Shown here: piece after piece, positions 8,317 through 18,600 of the stretch
Position numbering within the stretch: position 1 is the first letter of the stretch
How the letters are laid out: every line of letters begins with the position of its first letter
Assembly: GCF_013266695.1 (NCBI RefSeq)
Contig: NZ_JABRXF010000001.1
Location: 995,236 to 1,059,235, forward strand
Direction of reading: 5' to 3'
DNA length: 64,000 nt
From: Hongsoonwoonella zoysiae
Lineage (GTDB): Bacteria > Pseudomonadota > Alphaproteobacteria > Rhizobiales > Stappiaceae
Notes under the pieces: model-generated
The model's input: only the letters and a program-made list of their open reading frames with translations
Told to the model about the DNA's origin: nothing
Databases searched by the model: none
Position numbers and translations under genes: made by a program

Positions 8317-8819
8317 CAAACACTTTATCGCGAGCTTGCTTGCTCGCCCTTTCGCTGGCACTCGCCGCCTGCGCCGGCCCGACCGGGCCAACGCCGCCCT
8401 TCTATCAGGACCTGGCATCTCCCACGGCCACGATCGACGTGAACGCCGCCGCGCGGATGATTTCCAACTACCGCACGAACAACGGGCTATCGCCCGTCGC
8501 CATCGATCCCGCCCTGCAGCGCGTCGCCAGCGCGCAGGCCGAGGCCATGGCGAACGCGAATGACGTCAAGGCCTCGCTGCAGCCGGGCAACAGACTGTCC
8601 GAACGCCTCGTGAGGCAAGGCGTCGGCCAGGTTCATGCGGTTGAAAACGTGAGTGCGGGATACCGTACGCTCGCGGAGGCGTTTTCCGGCTGGCGGGAAT
8701 CGCCCAAGCACAACGCCGTGATGCTGGACGAAAAGTCGACCCGCATGGGCATTGCCACCGCTTATGTGCCGGGCTCCAAGTACAAGGTCTTCTGGTCGCT
8801 GGTTCTGGCAGCGCCGTGA
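8313..8819 (+). CDS. CAP/SCP-domain lipoprotein
   Basis: Predicted lipoprotein of 168 aa. The N-terminus has a signal peptide and lipobox LAAC with Cys20 as the lipidated residue. The rest is a CAP (cysteine-rich secretory/allergen/PR-1) domain: MISNYRTNNGLSPVAIDPALQRVASAQAEAMA, then the conserved ENVSAGYRTLAEAFSGWRESPKHNAVML, and a final YKVFWSLVLA strand. Bacterial CAP proteins are exported and of mostly unknown function. The gene overlaps the mechanosensitive channel by 4 bp (ATGA), which indicates coupled translation and perhaps a joint envelope role. Confidence 0.85.
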   Translation: MTNTLSRACLLALSLALAACAGPTGPTPPFYQDLASPTATIDVNAAARMISNYRTNNGLSPVAIDPALQRVASAQAEAMANANDVKASLQPGNRLSERLVRQGVGQVHAVENVSAGYRTLAEAFSGWRESPKHNAVMLDEKSTRMGIATAYVPGSKYKVFWSLVLAAP

Positions 8820-8848
8820 CCACCGTAATTTCAGCCGGGACGTGAGAC

Positions 8849-10492
8849 ATGCTGCCGGACGCTGACACATATGACGGCCTGAGGAGCCGGTTCGCCTGGC
8901 GCCTCGGGCGGCACTACAACATCGCTGCGGACGTCTGCGACCGTTGGGCAAGGGCCGAGCCGGAGCGCGATGCCATCCTGCACCGGCACGAGGATGGCCG
9001 GATCGAGACCTATTCCTATGGCCGGCTGATGAGCTGTTCCAACCGGCTGGCAAATGCGCTGAAAGCGCATGGTGTGGCACGGGGCGACCGCGTCGCGCTG
9101 TTGCTGCCGCAGATGCCGGAAACCGCGATTTCCCATCTTGCCATCTACAAGCTTGCGGCCGTCGCGGTGCCGCTTGCCGCACTTTTCGGTGTGGAGGCTT
9201 TGCGCTATCGGCTTGCGAATTCCGGGGCGAAAGCGGTGCTTACGGATCGGGCGGGCCTTGCCAAGCTTGCAGAGATCCGCTCGGATCTGCCGGATCTCAG
9301 GCTTCTGGTTTCCACCGATGGGCCGGAGGACGGCGCCGTCGGCTTCAAGGGGCTGATCGATGGCGGGTCGGAAAGCCTGGAGGTGGAAGACACGCTCGCC
9401 GACGATCCGGCGATGATGATCTACACCTCCGGCACCACGGGCCCGCCGAAGGGCGCGCTTCACGGTCATCGCGTGCTTCCCGGTCATCTGCCGGGCATCG
9501 GGATGGTGCATGAGTTCATGCCGCTTGAAGGCGATCTCTTCTGGACGCCGGCGGATTGGGCCTGGGCGGGCGGGTTGTTGAACGCGCTCTTGCCGGCGCT
9601 GCACTTCGGCGTGCCGATCGTCTCCTATCGGTTCGACAAGTTCGACCCGGAAAGGGCATTCGCGCTCATGGCCGAGCTTGGCGTTCGCAATGCCTTCATT
9701 CCGCCGACCGCGTTGAAGATGCTGAGAACGGTCGAGGCGCCGCTTGAAAAGCATGATCTCAAGTTGCGCACGATCGGCTCCGCCGGAGAGGCGCTGGGCC
9801 GCGAAACCTTCGACTGGGCGGAATCCTGTCTGAAGCTTTCGGTCAACGAATTCTACGGCCAGACGGAATGCAACGCGGTGCTCGCCTCCTGCGCTGCACT
9901 GGGCGTGAGCCGGGCGGGTGCCATCGGCAAGCCGGTTCCAGGCCACGAGGTGTCGATCGTGGATAATTCGGGCAGGGAACTTGGCGACGGCGAGCTCGGC
10001 CAGATTGCGGTCCGCAGTCCGGACCCGGTCATGTTCCTGGAATATTGGGGCCGTCCGGATGCGACGCGCGAAAAATTCGCGGGCGGCTTTTTGCTCACCG
10101 GCGATCAGGGCTATCGCGACGAGGACGGTTATTTCCATTTCGTCGGCCGGGACGATGACGTCATCACGTCCGCCGGCTACCGTATCGGGCCGGCGGAAAT
10201 CGAGGATTGCCTGATTTCGCACCCCGCCGTGGCATTGGCCGCCGCCGTCGGCAAGCCGGATCCGGTGCGTACGGAAATCGTGAAGGCCTATATCGTGCCG
10301 AAAGAAGGCGTTTCGCCTTCGCCGGAGCTTGAGGACGAGATTCGCGAGTTCGTGCGAAACAGGCTGTCGGCGCATGAATATCCACGCGAAATCGCCTTCG
10401 TCGACAGCATGCCGATGACGACGACAGGCAAGGTGATCCGCCGCGTTTTGCGCGACCGGGCGCGGATCGAGGCTGGAACCGACGAGGAGTAA
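8849..10492 (+). CDS. Acyl-CoA synthetase (AMP-forming, ACSM/medium-chain-like)
   Basis: Activates a carboxylic acid to its CoA thioester via an acyl-adenylate. The 547-aa protein shows all ANL-superfamily motifs: P-loop YTSGTTGPPKG near residue 192-202, NEFYGQTECN (adenine-binding), LTGDQGYRDEDGY, the hinge VGRDDDVITSAGYRIGPAEIE, and the catalytic lysine in TTTGKVIRR near residue 528. The arrangement resembles ACSM-type medium-chain or aromatic acyl-CoA synthetases. It is shorter than acetyl-CoA synthetase (~650 aa) and lacks the usual Acs N-terminus. GGGACG precedes ATG 8849. Acid specificity cannot be assigned. It starts 29 bp after the CAP lipoprotein and could be cotranscribed with it. 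Confidence 0.88.
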   Translation: MLPDADTYDGLRSRFAWRLGRHYNIAADVCDRWARAEPERDAILHRHEDGRIETYSYGRLMSCSNRLANALKAHGVARGDRVALLLPQMPETAISHLAIYKLAAVAVPLAALFGVEALRYRLANSGAKAVLTDRAGLAKLAEIRSDLPDLRLLVSTDGPEDGAVGFKGLIDGGSESLEVEDTLADDPAMMIYTSGTTGPPKGALHGHRVLPGHLPGIGMVHEFMPLEGDLFWTPADWAWAGGLLNALLPALHFGVPIVSYRFDKFDPERAFALMAELGVRNAFIPPTALKMLRTVEAPLEKHDLKLRTIGSAGEALGRETFDWAESCLKLSVNEFYGQTECNAVLASCAALGVSRAGAIGKPVPGHEVSIVDNSGRELGDGELGQIAVRSPDPVMFLEYWGRPDATREKFAGGFLLTGDQGYRDEDGYFHFVGRDDDVITSAGYRIGPAEIEDCLISHPAVALAAAVGKPDPVRTEIVKAYIVPKEGVSPSPELEDEIREFVRNRLSAHEYPREIAFVDSMPMTTTGKVIRRVLRDRARIEAGTDEE

Positions 10493-10496
10493 CGGG

Positions 10497-11612
10497 CTAT
10501 CGCTTCAAGATGGCCTTGGCTTTGAGCTTCAACGCTTTCCTGGCGGCAATATCGCGGCGCAAAAGCTTTGCGCGCAGCGTTGCGACGGCACCTTTATGGA
10601 TCACAGTCGTCGAATAGGGGACCGTGCCGCGCCAGAGCGGGGCGATCATGGAATGTCCGGGAATGGCGAGCGAATCGGCTTCCTCGATTTCGGAAGATTC
10701 GAGATTGGCGCGCATGGACATTCGCGCCAGCTGGGCGCCGGGCGAATAACGCGCGAAAGTTTCGTCATAGGCGATCTTCCAGGCGAAGATGCGCGATCCC
10801 GAACGTACAAGCACGAGCATGGCGATGGCTTCGCCGCCGTGAAAAAGCGCGTCGATACGGATGTTTCCGTTTCGTGCAGTCTTTTCCACAAATTCGCGGG
10901 CGAAACGTGCCCGTTCGGGCGTGGCGTTGAGTGCGGTGCCCTGCCGGCCCTTCCATCCGCTTGCTTCCAGAGTGAGGAACGTCTTGAAGGCCCGTATAAC
11001 GGAATCCGGGCTTTCGATGCTTTCGAAATGCGTTTCGTCCATGTCCGACAGGCGGCGAAACTGACGGTCGAGTTCCTTTCGCCGGGTTTTGGCGATGCCC
11101 TTTGCCTGGGCTTCTCCCGCTTCGCCGGTGCCATGTCCGGCGCGTTCCTCCTTCTCGCATTCTTCTATGGTCCAGCCGCTCGCGCCGGCTGCCTCCTTGA
11201 GAAGCCGGGCTGCGGCGTCATCGGATCTCAGATAGGGAAAAACGAGAAGCTCGGTTTTCGCCGTGTTGGCGATGGCCTCAAGCCAGAGGCCGAATTCATC
11301 CTGCGGGCATTGCGGCGAGACGAGCGGAGTGCCAAGCGGGCCATAGTCTCCCGCTTCCGCGCTCAAGACCAGCGAAACGAGGCCGAAACGCCTGCGCGCG
11401 AAAGGCGCGGCGGCAAGGAACGCGCCATCCGAAGTCCGCTTGAGGACGTGAAGGCGGGCGGGGCGGTTCGCCATGCCATCGAGGTAAGGCAGCAGGAAAT
11501 CGGGTCCGAAGAAGGGGTTTGGCGAAACCGCGCTATCAGCGAGCGCGGCCCATGCGGCGCGATGATGCGCGGCTTCGCCCGGATCGAGGGCGAGCGTCTC
11601 GAAAGCGCTCAT
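10497..11612 (-). CDS. GNAT-type acyltransferase (CelD/BioF2-like)
   Basis: Cytoplasmic protein of 371 aa resembling the CelD/BioF2 'acetyltransferase involved in cellulose biosynthesis' group. N-terminal NPFFGPDFLLPYL and central LDRQFRRL are followed by GNAT-fold strands with an acyl-CoA-binding-type segment (AIAMLVLVRSGSRIFAWKIAYDETFARYSPGAQL). It overlaps the upstream flippase gene by 4 bp (ATGA at 11609-11612), so the two are translationally coupled. This suggests acylation of a glycan or lipid-linked precursor that the flippase then exports. The substrate is unknown. Confidence 0.78.
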   Translation of the reverse strand: MSAFETLALDPGEAAHHRAAWAALADSAVSPNPFFGPDFLLPYLDGMANRPARLHVLKRTSDGAFLAAAPFARRRFGLVSLVLSAEAGDYGPLGTPLVSPQCPQDEFGLWLEAIANTAKTELLVFPYLRSDDAAARLLKEAAGASGWTIEECEKEERAGHGTGEAGEAQAKGIAKTRRKELDRQFRRLSDMDETHFESIESPDSVIRAFKTFLTLEASGWKGRQGTALNATPERARFAREFVEKTARNGNIRIDALFHGGEAIAMLVLVRSGSRIFAWKIAYDETFARYSPGAQLARMSMRANLESSEIEEADSLAIPGHSMIAPLWRGTVPYSTTVIHKGAVATLRAKLLRRDIAARKALKLKAKAILKR

Positions 11613-13045
11613 CGGCCCGCCTCTCGCGACGGGGGACGGTGAAAAGCGAAAGTATGAAGGTCAAGGCGCGCGCGGGCCTGGTGGTAGAGGGCGGTGGCTT
11701 CGAAAACCATGGCGGCGGCCGTGGCGACACCTGCTCCCATGATGCCGAAGCGGGGGATCAGCAGGATGTTGAAGGCTACATTGAGGGCGAAAGTGGCGGC
11801 ATAGACGGCGGCGCAGCGTTTGTGCTGGTCCGCCATCGTCAGCAGCGCGTCGACCGGGCCGACGGAAGCGCGCGCCATCACGCCGACCATGAGGATGGCG
11901 AGCACCGGATAGCCCGCCTCGAAGCCGGGGCCGAATAGCGCAAGCAGCAATGGACCGGCGATGAGCAGCGCGATGCCGAGCGCGAGCGTCGGCCAGAATG
12001 TCCAGCGCGCGGTATCGGCGACAAGCGCGGCAAGAGCCTGGCGATCGTTGGAATGATAAAGGCGCGAATACCGGTGCGCCGTTGCCGAGCGCACGGCGAA
12101 ATAGACGAAATGGGCAAGCGCAAGCGTCTTGGAGGCCGCGAAATAGACCGCGGCTTCGTCAGGCGGCCGCCAGAAGCTGACCATGACCACATCGGCGCTG
12201 GTGATGAGCTGGAAGAAACCTTCCACGAGCAGAATGGGCAGGGAAATGGCGAGCCAGTTTCCGACCGGATAACTGGGTTTTTCAGGAGTGGTCACGCCTT
12301 TCAGGCGGCGCTGGAGCACGAGCATCTGGATGACGGCCACGCCCCATGTCGCGGCGATGGCGACAAGGCAGGCGGTTTCGGCCGTTGCGGGCGCGCCGAG
12401 GGCGACAGCGGCCAGCATGCCGGCAAGGATCGCCAGCGGGCGCCAGATGAAGGTCGGCAGGATTGCGGTCAGCATCCAGTCGTTGGCGCGCGCGATCCCG
12501 TCCTGGATGCTGCCGAAGGTGAAGAGCGGCAGGCAGATGGCGGCGAGATATAGCGGCAGCACGTAATAAGAGGTAACGAAATCGCCGAACAGCCAGATGC
12601 CGAGGCATCCGAGCCCGGCGATGAGGCTGGCGGAGGCGAGGCCGAACAGAGGGCTGCCCTTGAGGAGGCCGTTCAGCGCGGCGTGGTTGCCGCGTTCGCG
12701 GTATTCGGGAATGAGCCGCACCACCGAGGAGGAGAAGCCAAGCGGCGAGATGATTCCGAAGATTACGACAAGCGTCCACACGACGACGAATATGCCGTAT
12801 TCGTGCCCGCCCATCAGACGAGCGAGGATCATCTGCGAGACATAGGCAAGTAATGCGCCCATCACCCGGATGGCGAAGACGACGAGCGCCTGGCGCTGGG
12901 CGCCGTCGCGGTCATCCGTGCCATTGAGGATCGTTTCCAGGCGCGCGAGATGGGGCCGCGCCCGTATGTGCACGGACGAGGGCAGAATGCGTTCAGCCCA
13001 TGCGGCGGGAGAGACGCGCAACAAAATTCCCTCTCTCTGCCTCAC
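11609..13045 (-). CDS. Oligosaccharide flippase family (Wzx/MATE-like) membrane protein
   Basis: Predicted integral membrane flippase of the MOP superfamily, 478 aa with about 12-14 hydrophobic segments beginning at ALVVFAIRVMGALLAYVSQMILARLMG (about residues 53-79). Members translocate lipid-linked oligosaccharides for capsule, EPS or O-antigen. The frame begins at GTG 13045, inside a CCTCACC/GGTGAGG inverted repeat (13040-13060), so the first ~25 residues are doubtful; an in-frame GTG about 23 codons later is an alternative. It is translationally coupled to the downstream acyltransferase. No glycosyltransferases flank the pair, so the exported glycan is unknown. Confidence 0.8.
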   Translation of the reverse strand: MRQREGILLRVSPAAWAERILPSSVHIRARPHLARLETILNGTDDRDGAQRQALVVFAIRVMGALLAYVSQMILARLMGGHEYGIFVVVWTLVVIFGIISPLGFSSSVVRLIPEYRERGNHAALNGLLKGSPLFGLASASLIAGLGCLGIWLFGDFVTSYYVLPLYLAAICLPLFTFGSIQDGIARANDWMLTAILPTFIWRPLAILAGMLAAVALGAPATAETACLVAIAATWGVAVIQMLVLQRRLKGVTTPEKPSYPVGNWLAISLPILLVEGFFQLITSADVVMVSFWRPPDEAAVYFAASKTLALAHFVYFAVRSATAHRYSRLYHSNDRQALAALVADTARWTFWPTLALGIALLIAGPLLLALFGPGFEAGYPVLAILMVGVMARASVGPVDALLTMADQHKRCAAVYAATFALNVAFNILLIPRFGIMGAGVATAAAMVFEATALYHQARARLDLHTFAFHRPPSREAGR

Positions 13046-13237
13046 CTTCCGCGGGTGAGGTTTCCGCAGGGTAGCCGGGAGGGATTAAATTTCCGTACTT
13101 TTGGCGATGATCTGCTTCTTCCGTCTGAGTTCACATCTGCTTGAAGATTTGCGGCCGGGCATTCCCGCTGGCAGCGGGCTGAATGCCGATGAGGAAAATG
13201 GCCGCTTGACTCTTGGGGCAAATGGCGGAATCAATAA

Positions 13238-13252
13238 GAACATAACAGGAAC
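13238..13252 (+). promoter_or_regulatory. LexA (SOS) box of imuA-imuB-dnaE2
   Basis: GAAC-ATAACAG-GAAC matches the alphaproteobacterial LexA operator GAAC-N7-GAAC exactly. It lies 26 bp upstream of the imuA start chosen here, downstream of a possible -35 TTGACT (13206-13211). Damage-induced cleavage of LexA would derepress the operon. The site also shows that the frame upstream of 13278 is not coding. Confidence 0.92.
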
Positions 13253-13277
13253 AAACAGCATAGCGATTGCCGTGGAC

Positions 13278-14144
13278 ATGCCCATCCCGGAACGGACGGA
13301 TATTGCCGAACTGCGCCGCCGCATCGCGGCGATCGAGGGTCGCCCCGCCCTCAAGGCGCAGTTCGCGCCGGCCCCTGCCGACGCCGCAATGACGCAGGGG
13401 CCGGCACGTCTTCCCACAGGGGTGGATGGTTTCGACCGCCTGTTCGCGCAGCCGGGGCTCTGCCGCGGGACGCTGCATGAGATAACGGCTGCCGAGACCC
13501 GGACGGCGGGCGCGCTTTCCGGCTTTGCCGCGGGCCTCCTGAGCCTGTTGTCGCGGGAGCGGGAGGGCGATCTGCTTTGGGTCGCCGATCCGCAGGCGAT
13601 GCGCGAGGCCGGCACGCCGTTTGCCGCCGGGCTTGCCGAATTCGGCCTCGATCCGGCGCGCATCCTGCTGGTGACGCCAAGGCGGGTCGAGGATGCGCTC
13701 TGGGCACTGGAGGAGGGGGCGAGGTCGCGGGCAATCCTCGCCGTTGCCGGAGAGGTGCATGGCGCGCCGAAAGCGCTCGACCTTACGGCGACGCGAAGGC
13801 TTGCGCTGAAGGCGCAGTCGAGCGGGACGACGGTGTTCCTGCTGCGTCATGCAAGCCCCGGAGACCCGACGGCGGCAACGACCCGCCTGTGTGTTTCGCC
13901 GCGCATTCGTCCCCGCGTGGCAGGTGCGGGCCGCGCGCGGCCGGTCGCACGGCCGGGCTGGCGTGTGCTGGTTGCCAAGAACCGGGACGGGCGGCCCGGC
14001 GAGGTGGAGTTGGAGTGGGATCATGCGCGCCGCAGCTTCGTCACGCCAGCGGATCTTGAGCCTCTGGTTTCCGACACTCCCGACCGACCGGTTGGAGCGC
14101 CGGCAGGCGGGCAGGTCGTGGCGTTCGCCAGATCGTTTCCATGA
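13278..14144 (+). CDS. imuA: ImuA, RecA-like mutasome accessory protein
   Basis: Accessory factor of the ImuABC (ImuA-ImuB-DnaE2) translesion synthesis complex, which performs damage-induced mutagenesis. I start it at ATG 13278 (MPIPERTDIAELRRRIAAIEG, 288 aa) because the frame further upstream runs through the LexA box. The conserved LPTGVDGFDRLF and GTLHEITA segments belong to the RecA/SulA-like core, followed by GDLLWVADPQAMREAGTP and LDLTATRRLALKAQSSGTTVFLLR. ImuA lacks a canonical RecA Walker A motif, as in other family members. It overlaps imuB by 122 bp in a different frame. SOS-regulated. Confidence 0.9.
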   Translation: MPIPERTDIAELRRRIAAIEGRPALKAQFAPAPADAAMTQGPARLPTGVDGFDRLFAQPGLCRGTLHEITAAETRTAGALSGFAAGLLSLLSREREGDLLWVADPQAMREAGTPFAAGLAEFGLDPARILLVTPRRVEDALWALEEGARSRAILAVAGEVHGAPKALDLTATRRLALKAQSSGTTVFLLRHASPGDPTAATTRLCVSPRIRPRVAGAGRARPVARPGWRVLVAKNRDGRPGEVELEWDHARRSFVTPADLEPLVSDTPDRPVGAPAGGQVVAFARSFP

Positions 14145-15672
14145 CAGGAACTCGGTTGATGCCGAGGCGCGCCCACGCGCGATCTCCGGCCGTATCCGCA
14201 ATGCCGAGCGCATTTACGCCCTGAACGCGGCTGCCGTGAAGCTTGGCCTGAGAAAGGGCGAGGCGCTGGCCGATGCGCGCGCGCGCATTCCTTCCCTTTT
14301 TGTCGAGGAGGCGGACGAGGCTGCGGATGCCGCTCTTCTCGCCGCCCTTGCCGACTGGTGCGACCGTTATACGCCGCTCGTTGCGCTTGACGGGGCGGAC
14401 GGTCTTTTGCTCGACATCACCGGCTGTGCGCATCTTTTCGCAAAGGACGGCGAAGACGGCGAAGCGGCGCTTGCCGCCGACTGCACCTCGCGCCTCGGTA
14501 CCCAGGGGTTCTCGGTGCGTATCGGCATCGCCGACACGGTCGGTGCGGCATGGGCCGTTGCCCGTTTCCCCGTGAATGGAGCGGGCGCTCCTGTCACGAT
14601 TGTTCCGCCGGGTGGCGCGCGCGAGGCGATAGCCCCTCTGCCGCTCGCCGCCCTGCGCCTGGAAGAGGATGCGGGCGCCCGGCTGGAGCGGGTCGGGCTG
14701 AAGCGCGTGGAAGACGTTCTGGGCCGCCCCCGCGCGCCGCTCGCTGCGCGGTTCGGCACCGGCCTCATCCGCCGTCTCGACCAGGCGCTGGGGGGTGAGG
14801 ATGAGCCGATCTCCCCGCGTCTGGCCGCACCTGCGCTTGCCGCCGAGCGGCGTTTCTTCGAACCTGTTTCGCGCACTGAAGATGTGAAGGGCGTCCTCCT
14901 TTCCCTTGCCCGGCAGTTGGCGGGTGCGCTGGAGCGGCGCGGTGAGGGCGGACGGGCCTTCGAGCTTGCGCTTTTCCGCGTCGACGGGGTGGTCAGCCGC
15001 GTCATGGTGGGGACCAGCCGGCCGTTGCGCACGCCTGAGCGCGTGCTTTCGCTTTTCAGCGAAAAGCTCGGCAATCTCGGCGACGAGCTTGACGCCGGCT
15101 TCGGTTTCGATCTCATCCGCCTCGGCGTGATCGAGGCGCAGCGCGAGGATCCGTCCCAGGCCGATATGGCCGGGGGAGATGCTCTTGAAGACGATCTCGC
15201 CGATCTTGTCGACAGGCTGGGGGCAAGGCTCGGCCTCGCGCGCGTCGCCCGCTTCCTGCCTTGCGACCGGCATCTGCCGGAAGCGCGTCAGGCGCTCGTG
15301 CCCGCCGCGACGGTGCGTGACGATGTGCTCGTCTGGTCGGGCGAGGCGCCCGACGGCGAGGATATGCCGCTTGTCCGCCCCTTGAGGCTCATCGATCCGC
15401 CGGAGCCGGTCGAGGCGATCGCCATGGTGCCGGAAGGCCCTCCTTTAAGGTTTCGCTGGCGCAAGGCGCTTTACGAGGTTGCGGCATCCGAGGGGCCGGA
15501 GCGCATCGCCCCGCCGTGGTGGCCGGGCGGGCACGGCGGGGACAGCCTCTTCACGCGGGATTATTTCCGCGTCGAGGATGAGGCCGGGCGGCACTTCTGG
15601 CTTTACCGCGAGGGGCTTTACGAGCGGGAAACGGAGGCGCCGCGCTGGTATCTGCAAGGGCTGTTCGGGTGA
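14023..15672 (+). CDS. imuB: ImuB, inactive Y-family polymerase-like adaptor
   Basis: Adaptor of the mutasome that links DnaE2 to the beta clamp. The protein is 549 aa from ATG 14023 (preceded by GGAG within GGAGTGGGA). The frame is open to 13849, but the residues before 14023 are low-complexity and lie inside imuA. The N-terminal RILSLWFPTLPTDRLERR replaces the catalytic DMDAFF motif of true Y-family polymerases. It is followed by NAAAVKLGLRKGEALADARARIP and DGLLLDITGCAHLF, then HhH and little-finger regions (LERVGLKRVEDVLGRPRAPLAARFG). The catalytic acidic residues appear lost, as expected for ImuB. The stop overlaps the start area of dnaE2, giving tight coupling. Confidence 0.9.
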   Translation: MRAAASSRQRILSLWFPTLPTDRLERRQAGRSWRSPDRFHDRNSVDAEARPRAISGRIRNAERIYALNAAAVKLGLRKGEALADARARIPSLFVEEADEAADAALLAALADWCDRYTPLVALDGADGLLLDITGCAHLFAKDGEDGEAALAADCTSRLGTQGFSVRIGIADTVGAAWAVARFPVNGAGAPVTIVPPGGAREAIAPLPLAALRLEEDAGARLERVGLKRVEDVLGRPRAPLAARFGTGLIRRLDQALGGEDEPISPRLAAPALAAERRFFEPVSRTEDVKGVLLSLARQLAGALERRGEGGRAFELALFRVDGVVSRVMVGTSRPLRTPERVLSLFSEKLGNLGDELDAGFGFDLIRLGVIEAQREDPSQADMAGGDALEDDLADLVDRLGARLGLARVARFLPCDRHLPEARQALVPAATVRDDVLVWSGEAPDGEDMPLVRPLRLIDPPEPVEAIAMVPEGPPLRFRWRKALYEVAASEGPERIAPPWWPGGHGGDSLFTRDYFRVEDEAGRHFWLYREGLYERETEAPRWYLQGLFG

Positions 15673-15677
15673 GCGCC

Positions 15678-18600
15678 ATGGCTTACGCGGAACTTTGCGC
15701 TGCGACGAATTTCTCCTTCCTGCGCGGGGCCTCGCACCCGGAGGAGATGGTGTCGCGCGCCGCCGAACTGGGGCTTGCCGGGATCGGCATTTGCGACCGC
15801 AATTCGCTTGCCGGCGTGGTGCGCGCGCATATGGCGGCGAAGGAAGCGGGCCTTGCCTTCGTCGTCGGCTGCAGGCTGTCTTTCGTCGATGGAACGCCCG
15901 GTATTCTCGCCTGGCCGTGCGACCGCGAGGCCTACGGGCGCCTGACCCGGCTTCTCACCGTCGGCAACCGGCGCGCGCCCAAGGGCGAGTGCCATCTTGC
16001 GCTCGACGATCTTCTTGCCTGGGGCGAGGGGATGGTCCTTGCGCCCCTGCCAGTCCCGGAAGAAGACGCGGCCCTGCCGGCCCTGCTCGGAAGGCTGACG
16101 GAGCGCTTCGGCAAGGCCGTGCGGCTTGCCGTTCATCTGGGTTACGGCGCTTTCGACCAAAGGCGGCTTGCGCGTCTTGGGAAGATCGCCGGGGCGGGCG
16201 GGGTGCCGCTCATGGCGACCAACGATGTGCTCTACCATGTGCCCGGGCGTCGCCCCTTGCAGGATGTCATCACCTGCATCCGCCTGCATGAAACGCTGGA
16301 AACTGCGGGGCGAAAACTCCAGGCGAATGCCGAGCGCCATCTGAAGGGCGAGGCGGAAATGCTTCGCCTCTTCCGCGAGGCGCCGCGCGCTGTCGCCGAA
16401 ACCATGCGGGTCATGCGGGAGGTCGATTTCTCCCTCGACGAGCTCAGGTACGAATACCCGGACGAATCCTGGGGCGGGCGGGTCGATCCGCAGGCCGAGC
16501 TTGAGCGTCTTGCGCGCGAAGGGGCGAGGCGCCGCTATCCCGGCGGCGTGCCGGAAAAGGTTTCGCGCGCCATCGACCACGAGCTCAAGCTCGTCGCGGA
16601 GCTTGAATACGCGCCCTATTTCCTGACCGTCCATGACATCGTCTGCTTCGCACGCTCGCGCGGCATCCTTTGCCAGGGGCGCGGCTCGGCGGCGAATTCG
16701 GTCGTCTGCTTCTGCCTCGGCATCACCGAGGTCGACCCGGAGCGCGCAGACCTTCTTTTCGAGCGTTTCATCTCGCCGGAGCGGCGCGAGCCGCCGGATA
16801 TCGACGTCGATTTCGAGCATGAGCGGCGCGAGGAGGTGATCCAGTACATCTACGAAAAATACGGGCGCGAGCGCGCGGGTCTCGCCGCCACCGTGATCAC
16901 CTATCGCTCGCGCTCCGCCGTGCGCGAGGTCGGCAAGGTGTTCGGCCTGAGCGAGGATGTGCTCTCGCGCATCTCCGGCACGATCTGGGGCTGGTCGTCG
17001 GGCGGCGTCGCGGAAAAGGAACTGAAGGAAGCCGGCCTCGATCCGGCCGATGCGCGCCTTGCCAGCGTGGCTAGGCTTTCGAAGGAAATCATCGGCTTTC
17101 CAAGGCATCTTTCGCAGCACGTCGGCGGCTTCGTCATCACACGCGGGCGGCTTGATGAGGTCGTGCCGGTGATGAATGCCGCGATGGAGGACCGCACCAA
17201 CATCGAATGGGACAAGGACGACCTTGAATCGCTCGGCATGCTGAAGATCGACGTGCTGGCTCTCGGCATGCTGACGGCGGTGAGAAAAGCGCTCGATCTT
17301 TTACGGGATCACTACGGCGAGGATTATTCCGTCGCCACGATCCCGCCGGAGGAGGGGCAAGTCTACGACATGCTGTGCCGGGCGGATTCCGTCGGCGTTT
17401 TCCAGGTGGAAAGCCGGGCGCAGATGACCATGCTGCCGCGCTTGAAACCGCGCAATTTCTACGATCTCGTCATCGAGGTGGCGATCGTGCGTCCCGGCCC
17501 GATCCAGGGCGACATGGTGCACCCTTATCTGCGCCGCCGGCAGGGGCTGGAAAAGGTCACCTACCCGAAAAAGGAACTGGAGGAGGTTCTCGGCAAGACC
17601 AAGGGGGTGCCGCTTTTCCAGGAACAGGCCATGAAGATTGCCATCGTCGCGGCGGGCTTCACGCCGGGCGAGGCCGACCGCCTGCGCCGGGCCATGGCGA
17701 CCTTCAAGCGGGTCGGCACCATCGGCACCTTCCAGACGAAGATGATCGAGGGCATGATCGCCAACGGATATGAGCGCGATTTCGCCGAGCGCTGCTTCCG
17801 CCAGATCGAGGGTTTCGGCGAATACGGCTTTCCCGAAAGCCACGCGGCAAGCTTCGCGCTGCTCGTCTATGCCTCGGCCTGGATAAAGGCGCGCTATCCG
17901 GATGTCTTCCTGGCCGGGCTTTTGAACGCGCAGCCGCTCGGCTTCTACGCTCCGGCGCAGCTTGTGCGCGATGCCCGCGAGCATGGCGTGGAGGTGCGCG
18001 AGGTCGACATCAACCTGTCGGACTGGGACGCGACGCTTGAGCCGGGCGTGCGCGCGGCCGGGCGCCTGCATCCCGTTCATGCCGAAATGCGTGCCACGGT
18101 GAAAAGCGACAAGGCGGTGCGCCTCGGCTTCCGGCAGGTGAAAGGCCTCAGACAGGAGGATATGCGCCGCCTCGTGGAAAATCGCGGGCGCGGTTACGAT
18201 TCCGTGCGCGATCTCTGGCTGCGCTCGAACCTGTCGCGCTCCGTTATCGAGCGGCTGGCGGAGGCGGACGCCTTTCGCTCTCTCGGGCTGGACCGGCGGG
18301 CTGCACTTTGGGCGGCGCAGGGGCTTGAGGAAGGCAGCACCCTGCAGCGCCTGCCGCTGTTCGACAAGGCGGCTCTTGGCGATTTGCGCAAGGAGCCCGA
18401 TGCCGATCTGCCGCCGATGCCGCCGGGCGAGCATGTCGTGGCCGACTACCGCACGCTGACGCTGTCGCTGAAGGCGCATCCGGCGTCCTTCGTGCGCCCG
18501 AAGCTGGATGCCATGCGGGTTCTGCGCTGCGAAGGCTTGCGGACCATGCGCAACAACCACTGGACGAGCGTTGCCGGCCTGGTGCTGGTGCGCCAGCGCC

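Noticed and set aside
8831-10375. 514-codon antisense frame opposite the acyl-CoA synthetase
   Set aside because: It is rich in His, Arg and Gln with no recognisable domain. It is a mirror frame of a high-GC gene; similar mirrors lie opposite ccr, dnaE2 and imuB.
13101-13277. Longer start for imuA
   Set aside because: The extra 59 codons contain the LexA box and promoter and do not match ImuA N-termini.
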